DNA of 64,000 nt from Erythrobacter neustonensis (GCF_001663175.1 NZ_CP016033.1:2356001-2420000); one strand, 5' to 3'; shown: positions 8,534 through 16,473, counted from the stretch's first letter. Notes: generated from the sequence alone by a model not told the origin. Made by a program: numbers and translations.

Positions 8534-9423
8534 TGTCCGCCGCGACAGAGGCGTTTCTGGCGATGCTGGCGACCGAGCGCGGTGCCGCGCGCAACACGCT
8601 GGCGGCCTATCGCCGCGACCTCGAACAGGCCGAAGAGGCCATCGGCGATCTTGCCGATGCGCCGCGCGATGCGGTGGCGGGGCTTGCCCGGGTTTGGGCC
8701 GATCTTGCCCCGTCGAGCGCCGCACGCAAGGCGTCGGCGCTGCGCCAGTTCTTTGGTTTCGCTGCTGACGAAGGCTGGCGCGCCGATGATCCCTCGGGCG
8801 CATTGCCTGCGCCGCGCACCCGCCGCCCGCTACCCAAGGTGATGAGCCACGATGCGATCACCGCGCTGTTTGCACGTGCGGAGGACGAGGCGGAGAGCGG
8901 CGAGCCGGCAGCGGTAAGGCTGCTGGCGCTGATCGAACTGCTTTACGGATCGGGTCTGCGCGCCACGGAGCTGGTCGGCTTGCCGCTTGCCGCAGTGCCG
9001 CGCGATGCACCCTTCATCACCGTGACAGGAAAGGGCGGGGCCACCCGTCTGGTCCCGGTCGGCGCGCGCGCAACCGCGGCGCTGGGCCGCTGGCTGGCGC
9101 TGCGCCCGGCAGTGCCGCCGTCGCGCTATCTGTTTCCCTCGCGCGGCAAGGAGCCCCATCTTTCGCGCGTCAGGCTGTTCCAGCTGGTCAAGGCGCTGGC
9201 TGGACGGGCGGGGCTCGATCCTGCCGCGATCAGCCCGCATGTGCTGCGCCACGCCTTTGCCACGCACCTCCTCGAAGGCGGGGCGGATCTGCGCGTGCTC
9301 CAGACATTGCTCGGCCATGCCGACATATCAACGACCCAGATTTACACCCATGTCGAGCCGTCACGGCTGATTGCTCTGGTCAATTCGTGTCATCCGCTTG
9401 CAACATCGCGCGCATCCGACTAG
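8533..9423 (+). CDS. xerD: Tyrosine recombinase XerD (chromosome dimer resolution)
   Basis: Site-specific recombinase that works with XerC at dif, activated by FtsK, to resolve chromosome dimers. It has 296 residues. A SAM-like core-binding N-terminal domain (about 1-85) is followed by the catalytic domain with all active residues: Arg143 (YGSGLR), Lys167 (TGKGG), His236 and Arg239 (HVLRH), His262 (LLGHADIS) and nucleophile Tyr271 (IYTHV). The ATG overlaps the previous stop by one base (TGATG). The full catalytic set and housekeeping context argue against a phage or integron integrase. XerC is the alternative name; xerC is not seen in the window. Confidence 0.9.
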   Translation: MSAATEAFLAMLATERGAARNTLAAYRRDLEQAEEAIGDLADAPRDAVAGLARVWADLAPSSAARKASALRQFFGFAADEGWRADDPSGALPAPRTRRPLPKVMSHDAITALFARAEDEAESGEPAAVRLLALIELLYGSGLRATELVGLPLAAVPRDAPFITVTGKGGATRLVPVGARATAALGRWLALRPAVPPSRYLFPSRGKEPHLSRVRLFQLVKALAGRAGLDPAAISPHVLRHAFATHLLEGGADLRVLQTLLGHADISTTQIYTHVEPSRLIALVNSCHPLATSRASD

Positions 9424-9432
9424 CCCGCTGCG

Positions 9433-10377
9433 ATGATTTCCTACCTCGACTTCGAGAAGCCCGTCGCCGCGCTGGAAGAGCGCATCACCCAGTTGCGCAG
9501 CGTCAACGCGCTGCACGACGTTGATGTCGCGAGCGAGATCGGCCGGCTTGAAAACAAGAGCGCCGAGCTCCTTGCCAGCACCTATGCCTCGCTCACGCCT
9601 TGGCAGAAGACGCAGGTCGCACGGCACCCGCAGCGCCCGCATTTCCGCGACTATGTCGCGCATGCTTTCACCGATTTCATGCCGCTGGGCGGTGACCGCC
9701 TATATGGCGATGATCTGGCGATCATGGGCGGCTTTGCCCGGCTCAACGGCCAGCGGGTGATGCTGATCGGCCACGAAAAGGGCAACGACACCAAGACCCG
9801 GATCGCGCACAACTTCGGGATGGGCAAGCCCGAGGGTTACCGCAAGGCGATCCGCCTGATGGAACTGGCGGGCCGATTCGGTTTGCCGGTTGTGACGCTG
9901 GTGGATACTTCGGGTGCGTTTCCGGGGATCGAGGCCGAGGAACGCGGCCAGGCCGAGGCCATCGCCCGTTCGACCGAGGCCTGTCTTGCGATCGGCGTGC
10001 CGATGGTCGCAGCCGTCGTGGGCGAGGGTGGCTCCGGCGGCGCGGTCGCGCTGGCAGCGGCCAACCGCGTGTTGATGTTCGAACATGCAGTTTATTCGGT
10101 GATTTCGCCCGAAGGCTGCGCTTCGATCCTGTGGCGCACTTCTGAAAAGGCTGCTGATGCCGCGCAGGCGATGAAGGTTACCGCGCAGGATCTCAAGCGG
10201 CTCAATGTGATCGACCGGATCGTCAAGGAGCCCCTTGGCGGCGCGCACCGCGACCCGGCGGCCGCAGCCCGGATGCTGGGCGAGGCGCTGGGCGAAGAGA
10301 TCGCCAATCTCGGCGCGAAAAGCCCGTCTGAATTGATTTCGGAACGAGAGGAACGTTTTCTCGCGATCGGCGGTTAA
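9433..10377 (+). CDS. accA: Acetyl-CoA carboxylase carboxyltransferase subunit alpha
   Basis: Transfers the carboxyl group from biotin to acetyl-CoA together with AccD, making malonyl-CoA for fatty acid synthesis. It has 314 residues, normal for AccA. Recognisable segments are [13 protein letters not shown] at the N-terminus, [31 protein letters not shown], and [11 protein letters not shown] followed by [15 protein letters not shown]. It lies 9 bases after xerD, so it is probably co-transcribed with it. accB, accC and accD are not in the window. Confidence 0.96.
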   Translation: MISYLDFEKPVAALEERITQLRSVNALHDVDVASEIGRLENKSAELLASTYASLTPWQKTQVARHPQRPHFRDYVAHAFTDFMPLGGDRLYGDDLAIMGGFARLNGQRVMLIGHEKGNDTKTRIAHNFGMGKPEGYRKAIRLMELAGRFGLPVVTLVDTSGAFPGIEAEERGQAEAIARSTEACLAIGVPMVAAVVGEGGSGGAVALAAANRVLMFEHAVYSVISPEGCASILWRTSEKAADAAQAMKVTAQDLKRLNVIDRIVKEPLGGAHRDPAAAARMLGEALGEEIANLGAKSPSELISEREERFLAIGG

Positions 10378-10456
10378 CGCCCCCCGCAACAGGTCAGGAT
10401 TGGTTCGCACGGGACATGATTTCCCGTCCCTGACCCATTCTTGCGGGAGACAACCG

Positions 10457-11938
10457 ATGGCACGAATTTCACGCACTCTTCTGGCGGCAGGCGCCGCAAC
10501 GCTTTCGCTGGCGCTTGGCGCTTGCATGGGCCCCGCCGGCTCGATTCCCCCCGCTTCTGCCCCGATCACGCAGGACGAAGCCCGGATGGGCGCGGAATAC
10601 CATCCGCAGTTCCTCGCCGAATTCGGCGGCGCGATGACCGGATCGCAGGCTACTTACGTCGAACAGATCGGCAAGAACGTCGCCGTCCAGTCGGGCCTTG
10701 GCAATGCACGCGAAAGCTTCACTGTCAGCCTGCTCAATTCGCCCGTGCACAACGCTTTCGCGGTGCCCGGCGGCTATGTCTACACCACGCGCCAGCTCGT
10801 CACATTGATGAACAACGAGGCTGAACTGGCCGCAGTGCTCGGCCACGAGGTCGGCCACGTCGCCGCGCGCCATTCGCAACGGCGCCAGCAGGCAGCGCAG
10901 CGCAACTCGATCTTCGGGCTGCTCGGTGCGATCGGATCGTCGGTGCTGCTGGGCAATTCGCAAGCCGGGCAGACGCTTTCGCGCACCTTGATGCAGGGCT
11001 CGCAGCTTCTGACCTTGCGCTTCTCGCGCGAACAGGAATTGCAGGCCGATGATCTGGGGATCGAGTATCTCGGCAAGGCCGGATATGATCGCCGCGCCAT
11101 GGGCACGGTGTTGGCGAGCCTTGCGGCGCAGAACAGCCTTGATGCGCGCCTTGCAGGCCGCAATGCGAGCGTTCCCGAATGGGCGTCGACCCACCCCGAT
11201 CCGGCCAGCCGCGTGCAGGCCGCGCTGACCAAGGCCGGTCCGGCAACCGCCGGCGGCATCACCAATCGCGATACGTTCCTGACGCGGATCGATGGCCTGC
11301 GTTATGGCGATGATCCGGCCCAGGGCCTGATCGAAGGCAGCCGGTTCATTCACCCCGAACTGTTGCTCAGCTTCAATGCGCCGCAGGGCTTCTACATGGT
11401 CAACGGCACCCGCGCGGTGACGATCCAGGGGCAGGGCGGCCAGGCGCAGATGACGACCGCGGCCTATAACGGCAATCTCGAAACCTATGTGCGCACCGCT
11501 TTCACCGCGCTGGGCGGCCAGAATTCGCAGCTCGCACCGCAGGAATTGCAGCGCACGACCGTTAACGGTCTTCCGGCTGTCTATGGGACCGCGCGTGTGG
11601 CAAACGGCAATTCGCAGGTGGATGTGATTGTCTTTGCCTATGAATTCGCACGCGACCGCGCCTATCACTTCGCCGTTATCGCGCCCGCAGGCGGCGCGGC
11701 GACGTTCAATCCGATGTTCCAGTCGATGCGCCGGATTTCGCAAACCGAAGCAAGCTCTGTTGTTCCGCGTCGCTTGCAGGTGGTGACGGTCGCCCGCGGC
11801 GATACGGTCGCAAGTCTCGCCCGCCGCATGGCCTACGACAGCGCGCAGGAAGAGCGGTTCCGGGTTCTGAATGCGCTGACCAGCAGCAGCACTCTGACGC
11901 CGGGTCAGAAGGTGAAGCTGGTGGTTCGCGCCCGCTAG
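10457..11938 (+). CDS. M48-family zinc metalloprotease, lipoprotein, with LysM-like C-terminus
   Basis: 493 residues. ATG 10457 is preceded by GCGGGAGA. The N-terminus is a lipoprotein signal: RTLLAAGAATLSLALGAC, with lipobox LGAC and Cys at about 23. The M48 motif HEVGH has zinc ligands His130 and His134 and catalytic Glu131; the third ligand is likely the Glu in QELQADDLG near 193. After about residue 270 comes a second domain. The last 50 residues (VARGDTVASLARRM through TLTPGQKVKLVV) look like a LysM-type fold, which could bind peptidoglycan. The architecture resembles BepA/LoiP-type periplasmic quality-control proteases with an extra tail. Substrate unknown. Confidence 0.88.
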   Translation: MARISRTLLAAGAATLSLALGACMGPAGSIPPASAPITQDEARMGAEYHPQFLAEFGGAMTGSQATYVEQIGKNVAVQSGLGNARESFTVSLLNSPVHNAFAVPGGYVYTTRQLVTLMNNEAELAAVLGHEVGHVAARHSQRRQQAAQRNSIFGLLGAIGSSVLLGNSQAGQTLSRTLMQGSQLLTLRFSREQELQADDLGIEYLGKAGYDRRAMGTVLASLAAQNSLDARLAGRNASVPEWASTHPDPASRVQAALTKAGPATAGGITNRDTFLTRIDGLRYGDDPAQGLIEGSRFIHPELLLSFNAPQGFYMVNGTRAVTIQGQGGQAQMTTAAYNGNLETYVRTAFTALGGQNSQLAPQELQRTTVNGLPAVYGTARVANGNSQVDVIVFAYEFARDRAYHFAVIAPAGGAATFNPMFQSMRRISQTEASSVVPRRLQVVTVARGDTVASLARRMAYDSAQEERFRVLNALTSSSTLTPGQKVKLVVRAR

Positions 11939-12000
11939 GCGATTCGCTCCGCCGGAATGTGCGATTCGGTTCCGGCATCAGGGCTTTTTTACAAAACCAT

Positions 12001-12029
12001 AACGGCGGGGATCTTTCCCCGCCGTTTTT
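12001..12029. terminator. Rho-independent terminator between convergent M48 gene and pilin 1
   Basis: An 11-bp perfect stem, AACGGCGGGGA (12001-12011) with TCCCCGCCGTT (12016-12026), has a TCTT loop and runs into five T's on the plus strand. It should stop transcription of the M48 gene. The reverse side (ATGGTTTTG) is weaker but may also serve the pilin gene. Confidence 0.85.
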
Positions 12030-12047
12030 GGTTGTGGGCGCGTTTGG

Positions 12048-12224
12048 CTATGCGCCTGTGCCCGGGGTCATCTGCGTGTTGACGTTGTTGAAGGTGCCCG
12101 CCAGCGTACCACCCAGCGATGTCATCGCGGTGATCGCGGCAACGGCGATCAGCGCAGCGATCAGGCCGTATTCGATCGCAGTGGCGCCACTTTCGTCGGC
12201 GGCGAGATTTTTGAAAAAGGTCAT
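12048..12224 (-). CDS. Flp-family type IVb pilin, copy 1
   Basis: 58 residues. A short leader, MTFFKNLAADESG, is followed by ATAIEYGLIAALIAVAAITA. The G|A-x-x-x-EY pattern is the Flp prepilin cleavage site used by TadV-type peptidases, and the hydrophobic stretch forms the pilus core helix. The start is ATG at 12224; upstream in-frame sequence is not pilin-like. It diverges from copies 2 and 3 in the leader (AADES) and near the C-terminus (NTQMTPGTGA). No tad/cpa secretion genes are in the window, so assembly must rely on a locus elsewhere. Confidence 0.9.
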   Translation of the reverse strand: MTFFKNLAADESGATAIEYGLIAALIAVAAITAMTSLGGTLAGTFNNVNTQMTPGTGA

Positions 12225-12394
12225 TCGGCATCTCCTGACGCTGGCTCGCGATTGCCCCGTGCGATCGGGTGCCATGCGTGCCGGTGCGGTCTAGGACGAT
12301 GGTGGTTAGAAAATTGCCGAATTCGAGATAGGTGCTTGCCACGGGTCACGGGGGCGATGTCCGATCACATTCCGTGTCTGATGTACCGCACACG

Positions 12395-12425
12395 AAAAAG
12401 CGGCGGGGATCGCTCCCCGCCGCTT
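12395..12425 (-). terminator. Rho-independent terminator of pilin 2
   Basis: A perfect 12-bp stem, AAGCGGCGGGGA (12398-12409) with TCCCCGCCGCTT (12414-12425), has a four-base loop. On the minus strand it ends in five T's. It lies 29 bases after the pilin 2 stop. Confidence 0.88.
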
Positions 12426-12453
12426 CGTTTGTCTAGCTTTTGGCCGTCGCGTC

Positions 12454-12630
12454 TTACGCGCCGGTGCCGGGAGCCATCTTGGTGTTGACGTTGTTGAAGG
12501 TGCCCGAAAGCGTGCCGCCCAGCGAAGTCATTGCGGTGATGGCAGCAACGGCGATCAGCGCAGCGATCAGGCCGTATTCGATGGCGGTGGCGCCCTGTTC
12601 GTCGCGGACGAGGTTCTTGAAGAAGGTCAT
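12454..12630 (-). CDS. Flp-family type IVb pilin, copy 2
   Basis: 58 residues, identical in protein sequence to copy 3. The leader MTFFKNLVRDEQG is cleaved before ATAIEYGLIAALIAVAAITA, and the C-terminus is NTKMAPGTGA. ATG at 12630 has CAGGAGAC as ribosome binding site on the minus strand. It has its own terminator at 12395-12425, so each pilin is probably a separate transcript. Major structural subunit of a Tad-type adhesion pilus by family; which copy dominates cannot be told from sequence. Confidence 0.92.
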   Translation of the reverse strand: MTFFKNLVRDEQGATAIEYGLIAALIAVAAITAMTSLGGTLSGTFNNVNTKMAPGTGA

Positions 12631-12812
12631 GTCTGGTCTCCTGGTTTGGTCTTCGGTACCCGTGCCCCCCGGTCACGGTGGACACTCATCTGCTAGCCCC
12701 CGACTGGTTGAAGAATTCCTAACACGGGTTGGAATGTTTGGATTGCCATCAACCTTTCTCCGCGCCGTCGGAGTGGGGCTCTGCAGTGCGGTGTCGACCG
12801 TTTGCACAAATG

Positions 12813-12843
12813 AAAAAGCGGCGGGGATCGCTCCCCGCCGCTT
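12813..12843 (-). terminator. Rho-independent terminator of pilin 3
   Basis: The same 12-bp stem and four-base loop as the pilin 2 terminator (12816-12827 with 12832-12843), again ending in five T's on the minus strand. It lies 28 bases after the pilin 3 stop. Confidence 0.88.
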
Positions 12844-12871
12844 CGTCTGTGTGGCTAAAGCCCTTCGCGTC

Positions 12872-13048
12872 TTACGCGCCGGTGCCGGGGGCCATCTTGG
12901 TGTTGACGTTGTTGAAGGTGCCCGAGAGCGTGCCGCCCAGCGAGGTCATCGCGGTGATGGCAGCAACGGCGATCAGCGCAGCGATCAGGCCGTATTCGAT
13001 GGCGGTGGCGCCCTGTTCGTCGCGGACGAGGTTCTTGAAGAAGGTCAT
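12872..13048 (-). CDS. Flp-family type IVb pilin, copy 3
   Basis: 58 residues, identical in protein sequence to copy 2, with four synonymous base changes. ATG at 13048, stop TAA 12872-12874. The ribosome binding site CAGGAGAC and the leader are shared with copy 2. The prepilin site is G|ATAIEYGL. Identity at protein level with changes only at third positions points to recent duplication or gene conversion under purifying selection. Confidence 0.92.
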   Translation of the reverse strand: MTFFKNLVRDEQGATAIEYGLIAALIAVAAITAMTSLGGTLSGTFNNVNTKMAPGTGA

Positions 13049-13161
13049 GTGTAGTCTCCTGGTTTGGTCTTCGGTACCCGCACCCGCCTGGTCATGGCGG
13101 GCTCGATGACGATCGTGATGCAGCGGCTGAAATGCACGAAGCGGGGTGCCCCTGGCTTCGC

Positions 13162-13344
13162 CTATGCTCCCATCGCTGCAACACTCTCCGTCTCGACCCT
13201 CGTCCACGTGGCGATCGTGCTGCCGGCAACACCTTGCAGCGCGGCGATCATCGCGACGACGATAAGCGAAACGATCAGACCGTATTCGATTGCAGTTGCG
13301 CCCGACTGGTCGTCGATCAGTTCTCTGATGAAAATCGACAACAT
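13162..13344 (-). CDS. Flp-family pilin-like protein, divergent copy 4
   Basis: 60 residues. MLSIFIRELIDDQSG is followed by ATAIEYGLIVSLIVVAMIAA, so the cleavage site and core helix are conserved. The C-terminal half (LQGVAGSTIATWTRVETES) differs strongly from copies 1-3. It may be a minor pilin or a pilin for another filament. ATG 13344 follows a GGGGGG stretch; a GTG at 13359 is possible. It is the first pilin in transcription order and lies next to a CtrA-like box (13399-13413). No clear terminator follows it before pilin 3. Confidence 0.85.
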   Translation of the reverse strand: MLSIFIRELIDDQSGATAIEYGLIVSLIVVAMIAALQGVAGSTIATWTRVETESVAAMGA

Positions 13345-13398
13345 CAGGGTGCCCCCCACATTCTTCGTTCTGACATCCGCATAATTCGCGCCTATCTG

Positions 13399-13413
13399 TT
13401 AAGAAAAGGTTGA
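13399..13413. promoter_or_regulatory. CtrA-like box, TTAA-N7-TTGA
   Basis: The sequence matches the CtrA consensus TTAA-N7-TTAA with one mismatch. It lies 55 bases upstream of pilin 4 and just before mutT. In Caulobacter the pilin gene is a CtrA target. The match is seen; binding is inference. Confidence 0.35.
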
Positions 13414-13444
13414 GAGCATGGGCGAGGGTGGAAGAAATTCCGAC

Positions 13445-13885
13445 ATGACACGAGGATGGATCGCAGTGGTGGCGGGAGCCTTGCATGGCCCCGATGGTCG
13501 CTGGTTGATGCAGCGCAGGCCTGAAGGAAAGCACCACGCCGGCCTATGGGAATTCCCCGGGGGTAAGGTTGAAGGCTCTGAAATGCCTGCGCAATCTTTA
13601 TGCCGGGAATTGCGCGAGGAGCTGGGAATTAATTGCCGCGCCGACGCGCTAAGCCCTTGTGGGTTCGCCGAAACGGGTGACACGGGCGCCAATCCGCCGA
13701 TTGTCATCCTGCTTTACATCGTCAACGACTGGGAAGGCGATCCGCAGGCACTCGAAGGTGGCACTGTCGGCTGGTTCACTCCTGCCGAGGCATTGGCGCT
13801 GCCCAAACCGCCACTGGACATCGCGCTGGCACAGAGACTTTTCGAAAATATCGAAAATTCTTCCAAAACCCCTTGCCAAGCCTGA
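13445..13885 (+). CDS. mutT: MutT-type Nudix hydrolase (8-oxo-dGTP diphosphatase)
   Basis: Cleans 8-oxo-dGTP from the nucleotide pool. It has 146 residues from ATG 13445. The Nudix box G-x5-E-x7-RE-x-x-EE-x-G-x is complete: Gly40, Glu46, Arg54-Glu55, Glu58-Glu59, Gly61-Ile62. QRRPEGKHHAGLWEFPGGK is typical of MutT and of the MutT-like domain of MutY. The start at 13445 begins directly before the first strand (RGWIAVVAGAL); ATG 13418, nine codons earlier, is also possible. It is divergent from the pilin cluster, and tRNA-Arg follows 30 bases after the stop. Confidence 0.88.
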   Translation: MTRGWIAVVAGALHGPDGRWLMQRRPEGKHHAGLWEFPGGKVEGSEMPAQSLCRELREELGINCRADALSPCGFAETGDTGANPPIVILLYIVNDWEGDPQALEGGTVGWFTPAEALALPKPPLDIALAQRLFENIENSSKTPCQA

Positions 13886-13915
13886 AGGGCACCCGTAAAG
13901 GCGCCCCTCCAGAGC

Positions 13916-13992
13916 GCACCCGTAGCTCAGCTGGATAGAGCACCAGACTACGAATCTGGGGGTCGGACGTTCGAATCGTTCCGGGTGCGCCA
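13916..13992 (+). tRNA. tRNA-Arg (anticodon ACG)
   Basis: A 77-base cloverleaf. The acceptor GCACCCG (13916-13922) pairs with CGGGTGC, then discriminator G and an encoded CCA at 13990-13992. The D-arm is GCTC...GAGC, the anticodon stem CCAGA/TCTGG with loop CTACGAA, and the T-arm contains GTTCGAATC. ACG is read as ICG after deamination and decodes CGU/CGC/CGA arginine codons. Confidence 0.97.
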
Positions 13993-14049
13993 ATATCGCC
14001 CGCCTCTCGCAAGAGAGGCGGGCGTTGTCGTTTCGGGCCGGTCTCGCGT

Positions 14050-14439
14050 TCAGTCTGCGACGCTGTCTTCCAGATTGTGCATGTCATCGTCCGAAAGGCC
14101 GAAATGGTGGCCCGCTTCGTGGATCACCACGTGCCGGACCAGTTCGGCAAAGCTCACCCCCGTTTCGCGCATCTCGGTGAGCAGGGGCTGGCGGAACAAC
14201 GTGATGACCGGCGGCAGCCCGTCGCTCTCGAACTGCGATCTTTCGGTAAGCGCGACACCTTCATACAATCCGGTCAGATCGAGCGGATCGTCGATGTCGA
14301 GCGAGTCCAGCTGCTCCCTCGTCGCAAATTCCTCGACCTTGAGGACGACGCCCGCCAGGCCGTCGCGGAAGACCGCGGGAAGACGCGCCAATACCTCGGC
14401 GGCAGCGGTTTCGAATGCGGCGATGCTCGGCTCGGACAT
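14050..14439 (-). CDS. Small zincin-like metallopeptidase family protein
   Basis: 129 residues. The zinc motif HEAGHHFG has His107, Glu108, His111 and Gly114 in H-E-x-x-H-x-x-G form, inside the conserved context RHVVIHEAGHHFGLSDDDM. The length and architecture match the minimal metallopeptidases formerly called DUF1025 (MMP-like). No signal peptide is present, so it is cytoplasmic. The substrate is unknown for the family. It faces away from folE and ends opposite the tRNA gene. Confidence 0.87.
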   Translation of the reverse strand: MSEPSIAAFETAAAEVLARLPAVFRDGLAGVVLKVEEFATREQLDSLDIDDPLDLTGLYEGVALTERSQFESDGLPPVITLFRQPLLTEMRETGVSFAELVRHVVIHEAGHHFGLSDDDMHNLEDSVAD

Positions 14440-14616
14440 GGCGGTTTTGCTTTCTTTCTTGTCCGCAAGGGGATGAATTGCGGGAAAATCCTATTACATC
14501 GCCGAAATGGGGGCGGCATCCATCCTTGCAACCGGCGTAACTTTTACGGAACGGCTTGCGGACTGGGTGGTTGAGGTCACTCGGGATTGACAGGCGAGGG
14601 GTCTCCGCAAGGGCCG

Positions 14617-15267
14617 ATGAGCGAGAAAGACAACACATCCATGAATTACATCTCCGCCCACGATCACGACGAAACCTTCGATCCGGAAAATCCGCTGGGC
14701 AAGCCCGAGGTCCCCGAAGACGTCCAGAATGCGATCCGTACGCTGATCGCATGGGCGGGCGATGATCCGGCGCGCGAAGGACTGCTCGATACGCCAAAGC
14801 GCGTGGGGCGCGCATGGCTCGAATATTGCGAGGGTTACCGCGAAGACCCGTCGATCCACCTGACCCGCCAGTTCAGCGAGGTGGGCGGTTATGACGAGAT
14901 CGTGCTTCTGAAGGACATCCCGTTCCAGTCGCATTGCGAACATCACATGGCCCCGATCATCGGCAAGGCGGCGATCGCCTATCTTCCGCGCAACAAGGTG
15001 GTGGGCATCTCGAAGCTCGCACGCGTGCTGCACGGCTATGCGCGGCGGTTGCAGATTCAGGAACGGCTGACTGCCGAGGTGGCGCAGTGCATCTGGGATC
15101 ACCTCGACCCGCAGGGCGTCGCGGTCGTGATCGAGGCTCAGCATGGCTGCATGACCGGACGCGGGGTGAAAACCCCGGGCGTCGGCATGATCACGAGCCG
15201 GATGCTCGGCTGCTTCCTCGACAACGGCAGCAGCCGCAAGGAAGTCATGAGCCTGATGGGCTATTGA
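14617..15267 (+). CDS. folE: GTP cyclohydrolase I
   Basis: Converts GTP to 7,8-dihydroneopterin triphosphate, first step of folate synthesis. It has 216 residues from ATG 14617 (MSEKDNTSMN); TTG 14587 and ATG 14641 are alternatives. The zinc ligands Cys107 and His110 (SHCEHH) and Cys178 (EAQHGCMTGRG) are present. The substrate-binding NKVVGISKLARVLHGYARR and the C-terminal SSRKEVMSLMGY end are typical. It is a type IA enzyme, zinc dependent. No folate genes are adjacent. Confidence 0.95.
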   Translation: MSEKDNTSMNYISAHDHDETFDPENPLGKPEVPEDVQNAIRTLIAWAGDDPAREGLLDTPKRVGRAWLEYCEGYREDPSIHLTRQFSEVGGYDEIVLLKDIPFQSHCEHHMAPIIGKAAIAYLPRNKVVGISKLARVLHGYARRLQIQERLTAEVAQCIWDHLDPQGVAVVIEAQHGCMTGRGVKTPGVGMITSRMLGCFLDNGSSRKEVMSLMGY

Positions 15268-15418
15268 CCGCGCGGTTTATCGTGCGCGGCTGATTGTCGA
15301 TCCGTTCCAGCCAGCCATCATAACGGCGGTGCCGGCTGCCTTGGATGCGCAGTAGAGCAATGCTATTTGCTGCAATCGCTACGGCCAAAAAGGTCGGGCT
15401 TTTGCAGGAGATAAAACG

Positions 15419-15865
15419 ATGAACAGGCTTGCCCTGGCGCTTGCAGGTATTGCGGCGGCGGTGTCCGCCCCTACGCTTGCGCTCGAACATACCGTCGTGA
15501 TCGAACACGATGCCGGTCCGATTGCCGCCGATTATCGCGGGACTGTGACGATCACCACGGCGCAAACCGGAACCGTGGGGGCGGCTGGACGACCCAGCAC
15601 GCTGGCGTGCCGGTGGAGCGCCAAGCTGTCTGTCGAACGCGCGGCAGACCTCGCTAAAGCGGTCAAGTCGCACCGGACGCTGACCCGCGACAATGTCGCC
15701 AAGGGCACTCGGTCCGGATGGTGCGAAACCAACGCCAAGGCTATCGACAAGTTGGTCGATGGTCGCCGGGAAGAATTCCGGCGCAGCATGATGGCGCTGG
15801 TGGAAATCGACCGTGCTGCGTTGCTTGCCGAAGCTGACAGCGCCGCTGCCACCCCGCGCGGTTAG
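15419..15865 (+). CDS. Small exported protein of unknown function
   Basis: 148 residues with a clear Sec signal peptide (MNRLALALAGIAAAVSAPTLA, likely cut near residue 21). AGGAG lies about 10 bases upstream of the ATG. The mature protein has two cysteines (LACRW, SGWCETN) that could form a disulfide in the periplasm, a beta-rich first half (VTITTAQTGTV) and a helical second half. I do not recognise a family. It is flanked by folE and a convergent peroxiredoxin gene. Confidence 0.78.
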   Translation: MNRLALALAGIAAAVSAPTLALEHTVVIEHDAGPIAADYRGTVTITTAQTGTVGAAGRPSTLACRWSAKLSVERAADLAKAVKSHRTLTRDNVAKGTRSGWCETNAKAIDKLVDGRREEFRRSMMALVEIDRAALLAEADSAAATPRG

Positions 15866-15931
15866 GCGACGCTGCTTGGTGTGCTAGCCTGCTTGATCGC
15901 AGGATGCGAGCATTCCGGCTGAACTGAGCCA

Positions 15932-15970
15932 CGAAAAAAGGGGCGTCCCGTTTCCGGAACGCCCCTTTCG
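15932..15970 (-). terminator. Rho-independent terminator of the peroxiredoxin gene
   Basis: AAAGGGGCGT (15937-15946) pairs with ACGCCCCTTT (15959-15968), extended by CCG/CGG with one mismatch and a four-base loop. On the minus strand it is followed by a run of six T's. It is 26 bases beyond the stop at 15994. Confidence 0.85.
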
Positions 15971-15993
15971 AATTTCAGCGCGGTGCTGCAACC

Positions 15994-16473
15994 TTACATC
16001 TGGCCGAGCATGTGCTCCGCGCTCGAAACGCGGAAATCGCCGGGTTCCTCGACGTTGAGCTGCTCGACCACACCATCGTTGATCACCATCGAGAAACGCT
16101 GACCGCGCTTGCCGAGGCCGAAGCCCGACCCATCCATGGTCAGCCCGATCGCTTCGACGAAATCGGCATTGCCATCCGCCAGCATCGTGATCGCCTCCGA
16201 GCCTTGGGCCTTGTTCCACGCGCCCATCACGAAGGCATCGTTGACCGCCGTGCCGACGATCTCGTCGACACCCTTGGCCTTGAGGTCATCGGCCTTTTCG
16301 ACGAAGCCGGGAAGGTGCTTGGCCGAGCAGGTCGGGGTGAAGGCGCCCGGAACCGAAAACAGCGCGACGCGCTTGCCCGCGAAGTATTCCGAGGACTTGA
16401 CCGGCTGCGGCCCTTCGGCAGTGGCCTTGATCAAGGTGACTTCGGGAATCTTGTCGCCGACGGAAATTGTCAT
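15994..16473 (-). CDS. Peroxiredoxin, Prx5/thiol-specific type
   Basis: Reduces hydrogen peroxide and alkyl hydroperoxides through a peroxidatic cysteine. It has 159 residues from ATG 16473 (MTISVGDKIPEV). The active-site motif is VPGAFTPTCS with Cys49. LGKRGQRFSMVINDGVVEQLNVE is typical of the Prx5/glutaredoxin-partner branch. The only other cysteine-rich stretch lies in the non-coding upstream extension and is excluded. It is divergent from ahcY across a 184-bp intergenic region with an AT-rich palindrome and has its own terminator. Confidence 0.93.
   Translation of the reverse strand: MTISVGDKIPEVTLIKATAEGPQPVKSSEYFAGKRVALFSVPGAFTPTCSAKHLPGFVEKADDLKAKGVDEIVGTAVNDAFVMGAWNKAQGSEAITMLADGNADFVEAIGLTMDGSGFGLGKRGQRFSMVINDGVVEQLNVEEPGDFRVSSAEHMLGQM

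Larger units (their letters stand above)
12394..13094 (-). repeat. Tandem duplication: two 283-bp pilin transcription units
   Basis: Unit A (12394-12676) and unit B (12812-13094) are offset by exactly 418 bases. Each contains a terminator, a pilin gene and its leader. Within the 177-bp coding region I count four differences, all synonymous and all in the 3' half of the gene. The leader GGTACCGAAGACCAAACCAG and the terminator stem are identical. The sequence between the units is unrelated. Confidence 0.9.

Noticed and set aside
8533..9423. XerD-like gene as an integrase marking a genomic island
   Set aside because: It is full-length, coupled to housekeeping genes, followed by accA, and has no adjacent tRNA or att repeats.
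12048..13344. CRISPR-like or mobile-element repeats
   Set aside because: The repeats are whole pilin genes with their terminators, not short regularly spaced repeats. There are no transposase genes or terminal inverted repeats.
13916..13992. tRNA-Arg as an integration site
   Set aside because: No direct repeat of the tRNA 3' end and no integrase lie downstream; the neighbours are ordinary genes.
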